From: Microbacterium sp. VKM Ac-2923
GTDB taxonomy: Bacteria > Actinomycetota > Actinomycetes > Actinomycetales > Microbacteriaceae
DNA length: 64,000 bases
NCBI RefSeq assembly: GCF_022815605.1
Contig: NZ_JALGRP010000004.1
Coordinates: 186,001 to 250,000 of the forward strand
Direction of reading: 5' to 3'
The number at the start of each line of letters is the position of its first letter. Position 1 is the first letter of the stretch. The notes under the pieces were generated by a model, which searched no databases, was not told the DNA's origin, and saw only the letters and a program-made list of their open reading frames with translations. The position numbers were made by a program, and so were the translations under genes. Of the stretch, positions 33,002-42,580 are shown in pieces.

Positions 33002-33665
33002 ACGGATTCGCAGCGACGCGCCCGTCCTGGTGATCGGCCTCGGCCGATTCGGCGCCGCATGCGCGGGAGAACTCGACCGACTCGACCGCGAGGTGCTCGC
33101 GGTCGACGGCAGCCTGGAACTCGTGCAGAAGTGGTCGGAGCGCGTCACCCACGCCGTCCAGGCCGATGCCCGCAACATCGACGCCCTCCGGCAGATCGGC
33201 GCACAGGATTTCCAGGTAGCGGTCGTGGCCGTGGGATCGCTCATCGAGGCGTCGGTGCTCATCACCGCCAACCTCGTCGACCTGAAGGTGCCGCAGATCT
33301 GGGCGAAGGCTGTTTCGCAGTCGCACGGCAAGATCCTCGCCCGTGTGGGCGCGAACCACGTCATCTACCCCGAGGCCGAAGCCGGTGAGCGCGTCGCCCA
33401 CCTCGTCAGCGGGCGCATGCTCGACTTCATCCGCTTCGACGACGACTTCGTCCTCGCCAAGATGTATCCGCCGAAGCTCGTGCGCGGTGTGGGCCTGAAC
33501 GAGTCGGGCGTGCGTTCGAAGTACAACGTGACCGTCGTGGGCGTGAAGAGCCCCGGCCGGCCGTTCCGCTACGCCGAGGCGAACACCGTCGTGACCAATC
33601 ACGACCTCATCATCGTCTCGGGCACGAACTCCGACATCGAACGGTTCGCCGGTCTCGACCGCTGA
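32994..33665 (+). CDS. TrkA/KtrA-type potassium channel regulator (RCK)
   Basis: 223 residues: RCK_N Rossmann domain (VLVIGLGRFGAACAGELD, with Asp at the end of beta 2) and RCK_C domain in the second half. Binds ATP/ADP or NAD(H) and gates the partner TrkH/KtrB pore on the cytoplasmic face. The start is a TTG at 32994, overlapping trkH by eight bases with GGAAAGG about seven bases upstream; no in-frame ATG or GTG is close, so this rare start is the best choice. Confidence 0.9.
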   Translation: MVERIRSDAPVLVIGLGRFGAACAGELDRLDREVLAVDGSLELVQKWSERVTHAVQADARNIDALRQIGAQDFQVAVVAVGSLIEASVLITANLVDLKVPQIWAKAVSQSHGKILARVGANHVIYPEAEAGERVAHLVSGRMLDFIRFDDDFVLAKMYPPKLVRGVGLNESGVRSKYNVTVVGVKSPGRPFRYAEANTVVTNHDLIIVSGTNSDIERFAGLDR

Positions 33666-33737
33666 AGCCCGGGCGGCCCCGCTCCGTGGATCCGGAGCCG
33701 CGCGGCGAAGGAACGACGCCGTGTTCGCGAGGCGCCG

Positions 33738-34025
33738 TCAGGCGTCGATATCGAGGATGACGTCGACATGGTCGTCGACGGCGAGTGCCTCTGCGTCTTG
33801 GAGGGCCTTCTTGACGGGCACGATGTAGCCGCCGTCCTTCGGCCAGAGCGCCGTGGTCACGGTCGTCGCACCGATCGTGACGGATGCCGGGATCATGCCC
33901 CAGCCGTACGTCACGACGGGCGAGATCTCGGCGATCACCGCCGCCTCGGTCGGTGGCACGGTGACGAAATGGAACGGCGCGGGACCGCGCCAGAACCAGA
34001 CCGGGCCCGAGAACCGCAGTCGCAT
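33738..34025 (-). CDS. DUF1905 protein
   Basis: 95 residues: MRLRFSGPVWFWRGPAPFHF, then VTYGWGMIPASVTIG, then WPKDGGYIVPVKKALQDAE. This matches DUF1905, small beta-rich proteins of unknown role. The ATG at 34025 starts directly after the proC stop on the same strand, so it is likely co-transcribed with proC. Confidence 0.88.
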   Translation of the reverse strand: MRLRFSGPVWFWRGPAPFHFVTVPPTEAAVIAEISPVVTYGWGMIPASVTIGATTVTTALWPKDGGYIVPVKKALQDAEALAVDDHVDVILDIDA

Positions 34026-34027
34026 GC

Positions 34028-34873
34028 TCAGGCTCCCGCGGCCAGCTCTTTCGCGCGGGCGAGGGCGGCCTCGGCGGCGGCGGTGAAGGTGTCGTCGAGG
34101 TGGGCGTCGTGCAGGACGGCGATCGCGCGCTCGGTGGTGCCCTTCGGGCTCGTGACCCGCCGACGGAGCTCGGCGGGGTCGACGTCGGAGGCGGCCAGCA
34201 GGCTCGTCGCCCCGATGAACGTCTGTTCGGCGAGCAGTCGCGCCTGGTCGTCGTCGAAGCCCATTCGGACGGCCGCTTTGGTGAACTCCTCGACCAGGAG
34301 GAAGACGTACGCCGGGCCCGACCCCGAGATGGTCGAGAGTGCGTCGATCTGCGCCTCGGGCACCTCGACGACCGCACCCACCGTCTCGAACAGCGCGCGA
34401 ACGACGGCGACGTCGTCGTCTGATGCCGCGGGACCCGCCGCCAGACCCGTGACGCCCTGACCCATGAGCGAAGGGGTGTTCGGCATCGAGCGCAGCGTCG
34501 CCGTGTCGTCGCCGAGGTGACGGGCGAAGGTCGCCAGGGTGACCCCGGCGGCGAGGCTCACCACGACCGCGCCGGGTCGCAGGTGCGGCGCGATCTCGGT
34601 GAGCAGGTCGGGCACCATGACCGGCTTCACGCCGACGAGCACGATGTGGGCCGACGCCACGGCGTCGGTGTTCGCGGAGGGCTGGGTCTCGAGCGCGACG
34701 CTCGTGACGCCCTCGAGCTCCGCGAGCTCCGCGGCTTTCGCGGTCGACCGGTTGGTCGCGATGACGCCGCCACCGGTGAGCCCCGCGGCGACCAGACCGC
34801 GGAGGATCGCGCCCCCCATCGACCCCGCTCCAAGAATCGCGATCGGGGGCAGTGAGGTCGTGGCATCCGTCAT
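34028..34873 (-). CDS. proC: pyrroline-5-carboxylate reductase
   Basis: 281 residues. It reduces pyrroline-5-carboxylate to proline with NAD(P)H. The N-terminal ILGAGSMGGAILRGL binds the cofactor; the C-terminal dimer/active-site domain has RSMPNTPSLMGQGVTGL and ISGSGPAYVFLLVEEF. The ATG at 34873 is preceded by GTCGAC and TAGACT, so leaderless. The DUF1905 gene follows within two bases. Confidence 0.95.
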   Translation of the reverse strand: MTDATTSLPPIAILGAGSMGGAILRGLVAAGLTGGGVIATNRSTAKAAELAELEGVTSVALETQPSANTDAVASAHIVLVGVKPVMVPDLLTEIAPHLRPGAVVVSLAAGVTLATFARHLGDDTATLRSMPNTPSLMGQGVTGLAAGPAASDDDVAVVRALFETVGAVVEVPEAQIDALSTISGSGPAYVFLLVEEFTKAAVRMGFDDDQARLLAEQTFIGATSLLAASDVDPAELRRRVTSPKGTTERAIAVLHDAHLDDTFTAAAEAALARAKELAAGA

Positions 34874-35082
34874 GTCGACAGTCTATGAATCACCCCCGAC
34901 ATCGGGCAGCGGGATGTCAACGCCGCGCGTCGGCGGGACCGCGGCATCCACCCGTCTCGCGCACCCGGGAGCAGCGCCGGCGACGGCTCCAGCCGGAGCA
35001 ACCTGAGTGCGGCTGCACGGGCCGCGCGTTAGAGTCGGAACCGGTGTACGGGAGCACCGTTGAGCGACACGGAGGACCTGCC

Positions 35083-36195
35083 ATGACACTCTTCGACGGC
35101 ATCACCGCGCGTCTCGTCGAGACGGACCGGACGAGTGTCAACGTCCTCGAGCGCGTCGGCGATGATCTGGCCACACCGGCCGAGCGGACGGTCGTGTTCG
35201 TGCACGGCAACGTCTCGTCGTCCCTGTTCTGGCAGGAGATCATGCAGGACCTGCCGAGCGAGCTGCGCGTTCTCGCCGTCGACCTGCGCGGTTTCGGCCG
35301 CTCGGAGCACACCCCCGTCGACGCCACCCGCGGCGTCCGCGACTTCAGCGACGATCTGTTCGCGACGCTGCGGGCCCGAGGCATCGCCGAGGCGCACCTG
35401 GTCGGCTGGTCGCTGGGAGGCGGCGTCGTGCTGCAGTACGCCCTCGACCACCCGGTGCGGTCGCTGACCCTGCAGTCGCCGGTCTCGCCCTACGGCTTCG
35501 GGGGAACCCGCCGCGACGGCTCACGACTCACCGACGACGACGCCGGCACCGGCGCGGGCGCCGCCAACGACGACTTCGTCCAGCGGCTCATCGATCACGA
35601 CACCACGGCCGACGCCCCGACCTCCCCCCGCTCGGTCTTCCGCTCGGGCTACGTCGCCGCGGGGTACTCCAGCGAGTACGAGGACGTGTGGGTCGAGTCC
35701 ATGCTGTCGACGTCGACGGCCGGCGGCAATTACCCCGGCGACGCTGTTCCCACCGCCACCTGGCCCGGGTTCGCGCCCGGGACGACGGGCGTGCTGAACA
35801 CCCTCGCCCCCAAGTACTTCGATGTGTCGGGAATCGTCGATCTGGCGATCAAGCCCCCGATCCTCTGGATCCACGGCACGGCCGACGTCATCATCTCCGA
35901 CACGTCGTTCTCAGACCTGAACCACCTGGGCTCGCTGGGCGTCGTCCCCGGCTGGCCGGGCGCCGATGTCGCCCCGGCCCAGCCCATGGTGTCTCAGACG
36001 CGCGACGTCCTGTCGGCGTACGCGGCCGGCGGCGGCGAGGTGACGGAACTGTCGGTCGACGGCGCCGGCCACTCCGTGCACCTGGAGCGCCCCGCGCAGT
36101 TCCGCCAGGCCCTGCTGACGCACATCGGCTACGTCGGGCGCCCCGCCGACCCCGCCCCGCCGACCGAGGCGATCATCCTGCGCTCCGCCGACTGA
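35083..36195 (+). CDS. alpha/beta hydrolase
   Basis: 370 residues. FVHGNVSSSLFWQEIM (oxyanion region), GWSLGGGVVLQYALD (nucleophile elbow with Ser), and C-terminal GAGHSVHLERPAQFRQAL (catalytic His) define the fold; a large cap region of about 150 residues follows the elbow. Substrate not readable. The ATG at 35083 follows GGAGG; -10 TAGAGT at 35030-35035 gives an ordinary leader. It is unlikely to be MenH, being longer and away from the men genes. Confidence 0.85.
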   Translation: MTLFDGITARLVETDRTSVNVLERVGDDLATPAERTVVFVHGNVSSSLFWQEIMQDLPSELRVLAVDLRGFGRSEHTPVDATRGVRDFSDDLFATLRARGIAEAHLVGWSLGGGVVLQYALDHPVRSLTLQSPVSPYGFGGTRRDGSRLTDDDAGTGAGAANDDFVQRLIDHDTTADAPTSPRSVFRSGYVAAGYSSEYEDVWVESMLSTSTAGGNYPGDAVPTATWPGFAPGTTGVLNTLAPKYFDVSGIVDLAIKPPILWIHGTADVIISDTSFSDLNHLGSLGVVPGWPGADVAPAQPMVSQTRDVLSAYAAGGGEVTELSVDGAGHSVHLERPAQFRQALLTHIGYVGRPADPAPPTEAIILRSAD

Positions 36196-36278
36196 CTCCC
36201 ACCCGCCGTGCCGACCATGGCGACCACCCCGCGTTCCGTCGGCTGACGCGCGCCCGCCGCTCTCCCCCGGAGGCCCCC

Positions 36279-37205
36279 GTGGAATACTGCCTGTTCACCG
36301 AGCCCCAGCAGGGCTCCTCATACGACGACCAGCTCGCCTTCGCACGATCCGCCGAGGAGCACGGCCTCGACGGGTTCTTCCGCTCCGACCACTATCTGCG
36401 GATGGGCGAAGGCGACCCCCGACCCGGACCGACCGACGCCTGGACCACGCTCGCGGGGCTCGCCCGGGAGACATCGCGCATCCGCCTCGGCACCCTCGTG
36501 TCGTCGGTGACCTACCGCGTACCCGCGATCCTCGCCATCCAGGTCGCCCAGGTCGATGCGATGTCGGGCGGCCGGGCCGAACTCGGCCTCGGCACCGGCT
36601 GGTTCGAGCGCGAACACCTCGCGTACGGCATCCCGTTCCCCGCCAAACGGTTCGACCTGCTCGAGGAGCTGCAGATCGTGACGGGCCTGTGGTCGACCCC
36701 GGATGCCGAGACCTACTCGTTCCACGGTCAGCACTACCGCCTCGACGAGGCCCCTGCGCTACCCCAACCCGTACAGTCGACGGTCCCCGTGATCGTCGGA
36801 GGAGCAGGCCCCCGGCGCACCCCCGCCCTCGCCGCGCGATACGCCGCGGAATTCAACATCGGCTTCGTCACCGAAGACGTCGTGGCCGAGAAGTTCGCTG
36901 TCGTCCGGGCCGCGTGCGAGGCCATCGATCGTGATCCCGCGACACTGAAGCTCTCCGTCGCCCTGCCGACCATCGTCGGCTCGGACGACGCCGAGATCCA
37001 CCGCCGCGCCGCCGCGATCGGTCAGTCGCGCGCGGAGTTCGACAACGGAGCGAACATCGTCGGCACGCCGGAACAGGTCGCCGAGAAGGTGGAGAGTCTG
37101 CGGGCTCTGGGGGTCGAGCGCGTCTACTTCCAGCTCCTGGACCTCCGCGACCTCGATCACGCCGACCAGATCGGCGCCGAGGTCCTCCCGTTGTTGCCAC
37201 GCTGA
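36279..37205 (+). CDS. LLM-class F420-dependent oxidoreductase
   Basis: 308 residues, luciferase-like fold: EHGLDGFFRSDHYLRM, IRLGTLVSSVTYRVPAILA, GRAELGLGTGWFEREHLAYG and PVIVGGAGPRRTPALAARYA match F420-dependent family members. Substrate unknown. The GTG at 36279 has GGAGG six bases upstream; the longer open frame covers the hydrolase. It follows the hydrolase by 83 bases and may be co-transcribed. Confidence 0.87.
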   Translation: MEYCLFTEPQQGSSYDDQLAFARSAEEHGLDGFFRSDHYLRMGEGDPRPGPTDAWTTLAGLARETSRIRLGTLVSSVTYRVPAILAIQVAQVDAMSGGRAELGLGTGWFEREHLAYGIPFPAKRFDLLEELQIVTGLWSTPDAETYSFHGQHYRLDEAPALPQPVQSTVPVIVGGAGPRRTPALAARYAAEFNIGFVTEDVVAEKFAVVRAACEAIDRDPATLKLSVALPTIVGSDDAEIHRRAAAIGQSRAEFDNGANIVGTPEQVAEKVESLRALGVERVYFQLLDLRDLDHADQIGAEVLPLLPR

Positions 37206-37243
37206 CGGCCCTGCACCGGCCCGGTCGATTCCGGGGGCGCGTC

Positions 37244-37705
37244 TCATCGGAGGTCGCCGAAGAACGCCCTCAGCTGAGCGACGGCCCGCTGCTCCTCCAC
37301 GCCGCCGACGACCTCGACGCGGTGCGGCAGTCGACGGTCGCGCAGGACGTCGTACATCGACCCCGCGGCTCCCGCCTTGGCATCCCACGATCCGAACACC
37401 ACTCGAGGGACGCGCGCCTGCAGGATGGCACCGGCGCACATCACGCACGGCTCCAGCGTCACGACGAGGGTGCAGTCCGCGAGATGCCACGAGTCGATCC
37501 GGGATGCCGCCTCACGCAGCGCCACCACCTCGGCGTGCGCCGTGGGATCGTTGGTGATCTCGCGGAGGTTGCGGCCCTCGCCGATGATCTGACCGGCCTG
37601 ATCGATGACGACGGCGCCCACGGGGACATCGCCGCCGTCCGCGGCCTCTGCGGCAAGCGCCAAGGCCCGGTGCATTGCATCGAGGTCGCGGGGGGTGGGC
37701 ATCAC
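37244..37705 (-). CDS. tadA: tRNA adenosine(34) deaminase
   Basis: 153 residues, cytidine-deaminase fold. The zinc site is H57-A-E59 and P86-C87-V-M-C90. It converts A34 of tRNA-Arg(ACG) to inosine. The N-terminal [10 protein letters not shown] and C-terminal [21 protein letters not shown] are TadA-like rather than guanine or cytosine deaminase. Start at 37705 or three bases in, after GGAGC. It is divergent from upp. Confidence 0.9.
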   Translation of the reverse strand: MMPTPRDLDAMHRALALAAEAADGGDVPVGAVVIDQAGQIIGEGRNLREITNDPTAHAEVVALREAASRIDSWHLADCTLVVTLEPCVMCAGAILQARVPRVVFGSWDAKAGAAGSMYDVLRDRRLPHRVEVVGGVEEQRAVAQLRAFFGDLR

Positions 37706-37761
37706 GGGGGCTCCGGAAATTCGCGACGGGGTCGCAGGGGGAAGCGGTTAGCCTTGAGCCT

Positions 37762-38394
37762 ATGCGTGTCCACGTCGCCGACCACCCCCTCATCACTCAC
37801 AAGCTGACGGTGCTGCGCGACGTGCAGACGTCGTCGCCGGTGTTCCGTCAGCTCACAGAGGAGCTCGTGACGCTGCTCGCGTACGAGGCCACCCGCAACG
37901 TGCGCGTCGAGCCGGTCGAGATCCAGACGCCCGTGACCACCACCGAGGGCGTCAAGATCAGCGAACCGCGCCCGATCGTCGTGCCCATCCTGCGCGCGGG
38001 GCTCGGCATGCTCGAGGGCATGGTGAAGCTTCTCCCCACGGCCGAGGTCGGCTTCCTCGGCATGGTGCGCGACGAGGAGACGTTCGAACCCACGACCTAC
38101 GCCGAGCGCCTACCCGACGACCTGAGCGACCGTCAGTGCTTCGTCCTCGACCCGATGCTCGCCACCGGCGGCTCGCTCGGCGCGGCCATCAACTTCCTCT
38201 TCGCGCGCGGTGCGCAGGACGTCACGGCGATCTGTCTGCTGGGCGCTCCCGAGGGCGTCGCGGCAATCGAGAAGCAGGTCGAGGGCCACGACGTCACCCT
38301 CGTCCTGGGCGCCGTCGATGAGCGCCTCAACGAGAAGGGCTACATCGTGCCCGGTCTCGGCGATGCGGGCGACCGCCTCTACGGAACTGCGTAA
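37762..38394 (+). CDS. upp: uracil phosphoribosyltransferase
   Basis: 210 residues. It salvages uracil to UMP using [24 protein letters not shown] is the family N-terminus; the PRPP loop is [17 protein letters not shown], and the C-terminal uracil-binding [17 protein letters not shown] is intact. The ATG at 37762 is preceded by TAGCCT (37749-37754) and seven bases, a leaderless start. The open frame upstream overlaps tadA and is a shadow. Confidence 0.95.
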   Translation: MRVHVADHPLITHKLTVLRDVQTSSPVFRQLTEELVTLLAYEATRNVRVEPVEIQTPVTTTEGVKISEPRPIVVPILRAGLGMLEGMVKLLPTAEVGFLGMVRDEETFEPTTYAERLPDDLSDRQCFVLDPMLATGGSLGAAINFLFARGAQDVTAICLLGAPEGVAAIEKQVEGHDVTLVLGAVDERLNEKGYIVPGLGDAGDRLYGTA

Positions 38395-38496
38395 CACTCG
38401 TCCGCTCCCGCAGGCGGCAGCCGCTTCGGGGCCGTCGACCGCGGATACGCGGAGCGCCACGGCGCGATGAAGGCCACACGCTTGGCTACACGCGCC

Positions 38497-38526
38497 ACGC
38501 GCCAAGGCGCTACACGCCAAGGCGCT
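38497..38526. repeat. 15-bp direct repeats after upp
   Basis: Two adjacent 15-base copies of ACRCGCCAAGGCGCT, flanked on both sides by degenerate ACGCGCC units (about 38483-38550). They lie in the 270-base gap between convergent upp and the nuclease-helicase gene; no gene is seen in 38395-38664. The copies contain short GCGCC/GGCGC palindromes. Confidence 0.6.
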
Positions 38527-38664
38527 ACGCGCCGTGGCCACGCGCCACGCGCACGAAGACCGCCCCACCGCCCGCGCGGCACCGCGCAACACCCCGTCGC
38601 GCGGCGGGCAGGCGGCGACTCGACGCCGCCCGGCCCTCAGGCATGGCGCGCTGCGGGGGCGGTT

Positions 38665-41600
38665 CTACCGGGCGACCTCGCTCTCGCGCTCGCCCGCTCC
38701 CACCAGGCGCGCGAAGGCACTCAACCGCGCGACACCCTCGGGAGTGCGCGGAAGATCGTCGAGCAGCGCCGGCGAGTACACGACGTACGCGGCCTGCATC
38801 GCGCGAGAGATCGCGACGTTGATGCGGTTGCGCAGCAAGAGGAACTCCAGACCGCGCGGAGCCTCGCGACCCGATGACGCCGCCAACGTGAGGATGGCGA
38901 CGACGGCCTCTTTACCCTGGAACCGGTCGACGGTGCCGACCGGGACGTCGGCGAACCCGGCGACGGCGAGGGCCCCTTCCACGGCCACCTGCTGTGCGTT
39001 GTACGGCGTGATGACGATGATGTCCTCGGCCCGAAGGGCGCGGGGCTGCTGAACGACGGCGCTGTCGCCCGCGCCGCCCTCGGCACCGGTCCACTCGCGA
39101 CCCACCAGCCGAGCGACCAGGTGCGCGACCTCCTCCGCCTCCTCGACGGAGCAGGTGGAGTTGCCCCGGTGTCGCACCGGGACGACGTGCACCCCAGGCT
39201 CGACGCCGTCGAGTCGGCGAAGGGCGGTCGATGGGTGTGCAGCGAGACGCCCCTCGTACGACAACTGCGAAACGGGCCCCGCCACTGCGGGATGCATTCG
39301 GCGCGTGCGGGCGAGGAAGTACCCGAGCTCGGGGGGAACCACCTCGGCGCCGTCGATGATCCACCCGAGCGCCGAGGTGTCGACCGGTTCGGGATGGGTA
39401 CCCTGGCTCACCTGGGGCAGCTGCTGCGGGTCGCCGAGCAACAGCAGCCGCTGGGCCGCCAGCGAGACGGCGATGGTGGAAGCGAGCGAGAACTGCCCTG
39501 CCTCATCGATGACGAGGAGGTCGAGGCTGCCGCGCGGGATGCGCGCCTCGTGGCTGAAATCCCAAGCCGTCCCGCCCACGACGAACCCCTGTGCGGCGTT
39601 CTCGGCGGTGAAGGCGGCGACGCCGTTCTTGGGCAGGACGGTGAACGTGTGAGGCGTGCTTGGGTCTTTCGGAGCCTTCCCGACCCGCGATGCCGGCACC
39701 CCGGCCGCGATCACTTGGTCGAGCATGTGCTCGATCGTCGCGTGCGACTGCGCCACCACGCCGACACGGAACCCGCGCTCGGCCACGAGCCGGGCGATGA
39801 CGTGCGAACCGACGTACGTCTTGCCGGTTCCCGGAGGTCCTTGCACCGCCAGATAGCTGTGATCGAGGTCGGCGACGCTGCGGGCGATGGCGGTGATTTC
39901 GTCGTCACCACCGACCGAGTCGTCACCGTCAGCCCCGGGCCCTGCGGCAGAGGCCGGGGCAGCGCCCGGCTCGCCGGCACGGGGCTCGGCGGCACGGGGC
40001 TCGGCAGCGCGGGGCTCGGCGGCACGGGGATCCTCAGCGCCCGGCTCGGCGGCCGAGGGCTCGGCGGCCGAGGGCTCGGTCAGGCCGGGCACGAAAGTGC
40101 GCGGCGGGGTTCCTCCCGAGAGCGCGGTGACGGGAGCGAAACCTCCCGAACGCGTACGCGGAGGCACGCGACGAAGGATGTCGGCCGCGGGGCCGGCCGG
40201 AATGGTCGGCGCGGCGATCAGCACCGCGTCGGCCCAGGCGTCGATCGCCTTCTGCTGATTACCGGCGCGCGGGGGCGCGGGGGGCGTGAGCGCGAGCGGC
40301 AGTTCGTCCCAGGTGACGCCGTCGGCCGCGATCTCCTCGACCACCGCACCGTCATCGAGCACCTCGCGCACGGTCACCCGGCGAGCGCCATGAATCCAGC
40401 GCGGACGGACCTCGATGGGGAAGGGCGCCGGCAGGTCGTAGACGGCGAAGGGCTCGGCATCCGCGGTGAGACGGGTGCCCGGCGCGAGCTCACCACGGAG
40501 CTCCACCACGCGACGTTCGGAACCTCGACCGGACTCGGCGATGTGCCAGTCCGTCGTCACCCGCGAGCGGGCAGGGTCCACGACCATGACATCGCGCGTC
40601 TCCTCCCAGACCGACACGGGCTCCCGCAGCCGGAGGAAGTGCGTGGCCCAGTAGGTCTTCTCTTCGCGCGGGTAGTAGTCGATCGCGGCCGCGGCGAGGC
40701 GCAGGGCGGTGGCCTCGGGGCTGTCGGTGCCGGATTTATCGGTAACGGGTTCGTCGGAACCGGACTCCGCAGCCTCCGCCGCCCACCGTTGCAGTGCCGT
40801 CGCCCGGGGAGACGGCTCATACGCCTTCTCGTCGGGTTCTGCGCCGCGCGCGGGAACGGCGCCCGATTCGCGCGCACGCTCGACCAGCCAGTCGCGGAGC
40901 CGCCGCGTCGACACGCAGTCGTAGCGGTTGTAGTCGGCGAGGTCGTCGAGGACCTTCTGTGCGGCACCGGCGTCACCGTCAGCGGCGAGCGCACGCGCCT
41001 CGACGTACTTGACGATCGAGTCGTCGCCGCGCTGCACGTCGCTCGTGCGCACCTCGTCACCCATGTACAACGGCTCGAGTTTCTTGATCGAATAGGACCG
41101 CGAGCCCACGCGCAACGCCCGCCGCACGACCGGGTACAGGTCGACGAAGACGCCGTCGCGCAGCAGCCGGTCGACGTCGGCTTCTCGTATGCCGTAGCGC
41201 GCAGCCATCGTGAGCAGGTGCGTGGGCTCGTAGGGGGCGTAGTGGTAGATGTGCATGTCGGGATGCTGCTGACGGCGTAGCGCGACCATGTCGAGGAACC
41301 GTTCGAGAGCGAGGTGCTCCTCGTCGAAGGTGTGAGCCCAGATGGAGCCGTAGACCTCGCGCGAGTCGACCCAGCCGAAGAGGTAGTCGATCCCCCAGTG
41401 CTCGCCGACGCCCTCGGTGTAGAGCGGGTCACCCTCGAAGTCGAAGAAGAGGTCTCCGTGGTCGGGCCGAGGCAGGACGCCGAGCGACGCCGGAGCCACG
41501 ACCTCGAAGGTGGGCACCGCGTGGGCCGGCGCATCGTCGGCGGGCACGCCGGCGGGGCTGTCGAGCTGGAGCCGCGCCTGGGTGCGCAGCGAGGCGAACG

Positions 41601-42471
41601 TGTCGCCGCTCATCGCCGCGGGTGCACGGTCGGCCTGAGCGAGAGCGTCGATCGTCTCGATGCCGTCCGACCTCAATCGGTCGCGCTGCACCGGCCGCAT
41701 ACCGGCGACGAGCAGCAGGTCGCGATGGGCGACGACTTCGAGTTCGCAGGTGGCGCAGCGCCCGCAGGCGACGACGTCGAGGTCGCCACGTGCGTCGCCC
41801 CAGCCGATGACGGGTCCCGCAGCTCCGAGGGCGACCTGACGATCGACGATGAGGGCCCGGAGCCGCTCGCGGCGCAGACCGAAGACGGGGAGGAGATCGT
41901 CGACGTGGTGAGTGCTCGTCGAACCGTCGCCGAGGAGCAACTGCACCTCTGCGGAACGGGGTATCCGGAGGCGATCGAGCTGGTCGACGTAGGCGGCGAG
42001 TTGCATGAGCGCGGTGACGCGAGCGCGACGGGCGAGTTTGGTGTCCTGCACGATCCACCGACGCGTTCCATCGGCCCGCACCTCGGGTTCGCGCACGAGG
42101 AAGTCGGCGAAGCCGACGAACTCGTCGGTGGCGAAAGCGGCCTGGTAGACCACCTCGACCGACGGGTCGACGAGGGCCGCGTCGGTGAGGCGCGCCGCCT
42201 CGGCGAGCGCGTCGGCATCGGACGAACGGGCGGCGGGTATCTCGCGCACCGCCGCGCCGAGACGCCGGCGATACTCGTCGAGGACGCGCAGTTCGTGCGC
42301 GGTACCCAGCCGGGCGGCACGCTCCAAGGTCGCGTCTTCAGGATCTTCGACGGCGGCGATGCGCCCGATCTTCGCGTCGATGGCGCGCAGCCACGCGAAT
42401 TCGCACTCGGCCGCTGCCTTGAGGTCGCTGGCGCTCCAGACGATGCGCGCGTCGCGCTCGATGTACCGCAT
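38665..42471 (-). CDS. TM0106-type RecB-like nuclease fused to Dna2/UPF1-like helicase
   Basis: 1268 residues. N-terminal PD-(D/E)XK nuclease (GFADFLV, IVQDTKLARRA, LMQLAAYVDQL) with a Cys cluster (CGRCATCELE) suggestive of Fe-S. Middle RNase H-like exonuclease domain (LFFDFEGDPLY to YNRYDC). C-terminal superfamily 1 helicase: GPPGTGKT, VIDEAGQ, GDPQQLPQ, VDRFQGKEA and NVAISRA. A Pro/Ala/Glu linker from 15-bp DNA repeats joins the middle domain to the helicase. Role probably in DNA repair or replication intermediates. ATG at 42471 is chosen, as TAGCGT and seven bases precede it; another at 42501 is less supported. Confidence 0.88.
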   Translation of the reverse strand: MRYIERDARIVWSASDLKAAAECEFAWLRAIDAKIGRIAAVEDPEDATLERAARLGTAHELRVLDEYRRRLGAAVREIPAARSSDADALAEAARLTDAALVDPSVEVVYQAAFATDEFVGFADFLVREPEVRADGTRRWIVQDTKLARRARVTALMQLAAYVDQLDRLRIPRSAEVQLLLGDGSTSTHHVDDLLPVFGLRRERLRALIVDRQVALGAAGPVIGWGDARGDLDVVACGRCATCELEVVAHRDLLLVAGMRPVQRDRLRSDGIETIDALAQADRAPAAMSGDTFASLRTQARLQLDSPAGVPADDAPAHAVPTFEVVAPASLGVLPRPDHGDLFFDFEGDPLYTEGVGEHWGIDYLFGWVDSREVYGSIWAHTFDEEHLALERFLDMVALRRQQHPDMHIYHYAPYEPTHLLTMAARYGIREADVDRLLRDGVFVDLYPVVRRALRVGSRSYSIKKLEPLYMGDEVRTSDVQRGDDSIVKYVEARALAADGDAGAAQKVLDDLADYNRYDCVSTRRLRDWLVERARESGAVPARGAEPDEKAYEPSPRATALQRWAAEAAESGSDEPVTDKSGTDSPEATALRLAAAAIDYYPREEKTYWATHFLRLREPVSVWEETRDVMVVDPARSRVTTDWHIAESGRGSERRVVELRGELAPGTRLTADAEPFAVYDLPAPFPIEVRPRWIHGARRVTVREVLDDGAVVEEIAADGVTWDELPLALTPPAPPRAGNQQKAIDAWADAVLIAAPTIPAGPAADILRRVPPRTRSGGFAPVTALSGGTPPRTFVPGLTEPSAAEPSAAEPGAEDPRAAEPRAAEPRAAEPRAGEPGAAPASAAGPGADGDDSVGGDDEITAIARSVADLDHSYLAVQGPPGTGKTYVGSHVIARLVAERGFRVGVVAQSHATIEHMLDQVIAAGVPASRVGKAPKDPSTPHTFTVLPKNGVAAFTAENAAQGFVVGGTAWDFSHEARIPRGSLDLLVIDEAGQFSLASTIAVSLAAQRLLLLGDPQQLPQVSQGTHPEPVDTSALGWIIDGAEVVPPELGYFLARTRRMHPAVAGPVSQLSYEGRLAAHPSTALRRLDGVEPGVHVVPVRHRGNSTCSVEEAEEVAHLVARLVGREWTGAEGGAGDSAVVQQPRALRAEDIIVITPYNAQQVAVEGALAVAGFADVPVGTVDRFQGKEAVVAILTLAASSGREAPRGLEFLLLRNRINVAISRAMQAAYVVYSPALLDDLPRTPEGVARLSAFARLVGAGERESEVAR
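39968..40080. repeat. in-frame 15-bp repeats inside the nuclease-helicase gene
   Basis: Seven consecutive 15-base units, mostly GGCTCGGCGGCACGG variants, plus a partial eighth. On the coding strand each unit gives five residues of the EPRAA/EPSAA kind. Because 15 is a multiple of three, copy-number change would alter linker length without breaking the frame. Confidence 0.85.
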
Positions 42472-42580
42472 GTCTCCCACGCTAACGGCGACCACCGACA
42501 TCGCCCGGGCTGCCGTCCACAGGGCGGTGGCCGCGCGATCCGGCTGCCGCGGTGTCGGAGGGGCCTGTCAGACTGGGCAG

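Noticed and set aside
35083..36195. menH candidate
   Set aside because: The alpha/beta hydrolase is about 100 residues longer than MenH, has a large cap and lies 20 kb from the men genes.
39121..41280. 719-codon plus-strand frame over the nuclease-helicase gene
   Set aside because: Antisense shadow; repetitive composition reflects the helicase linker repeats.
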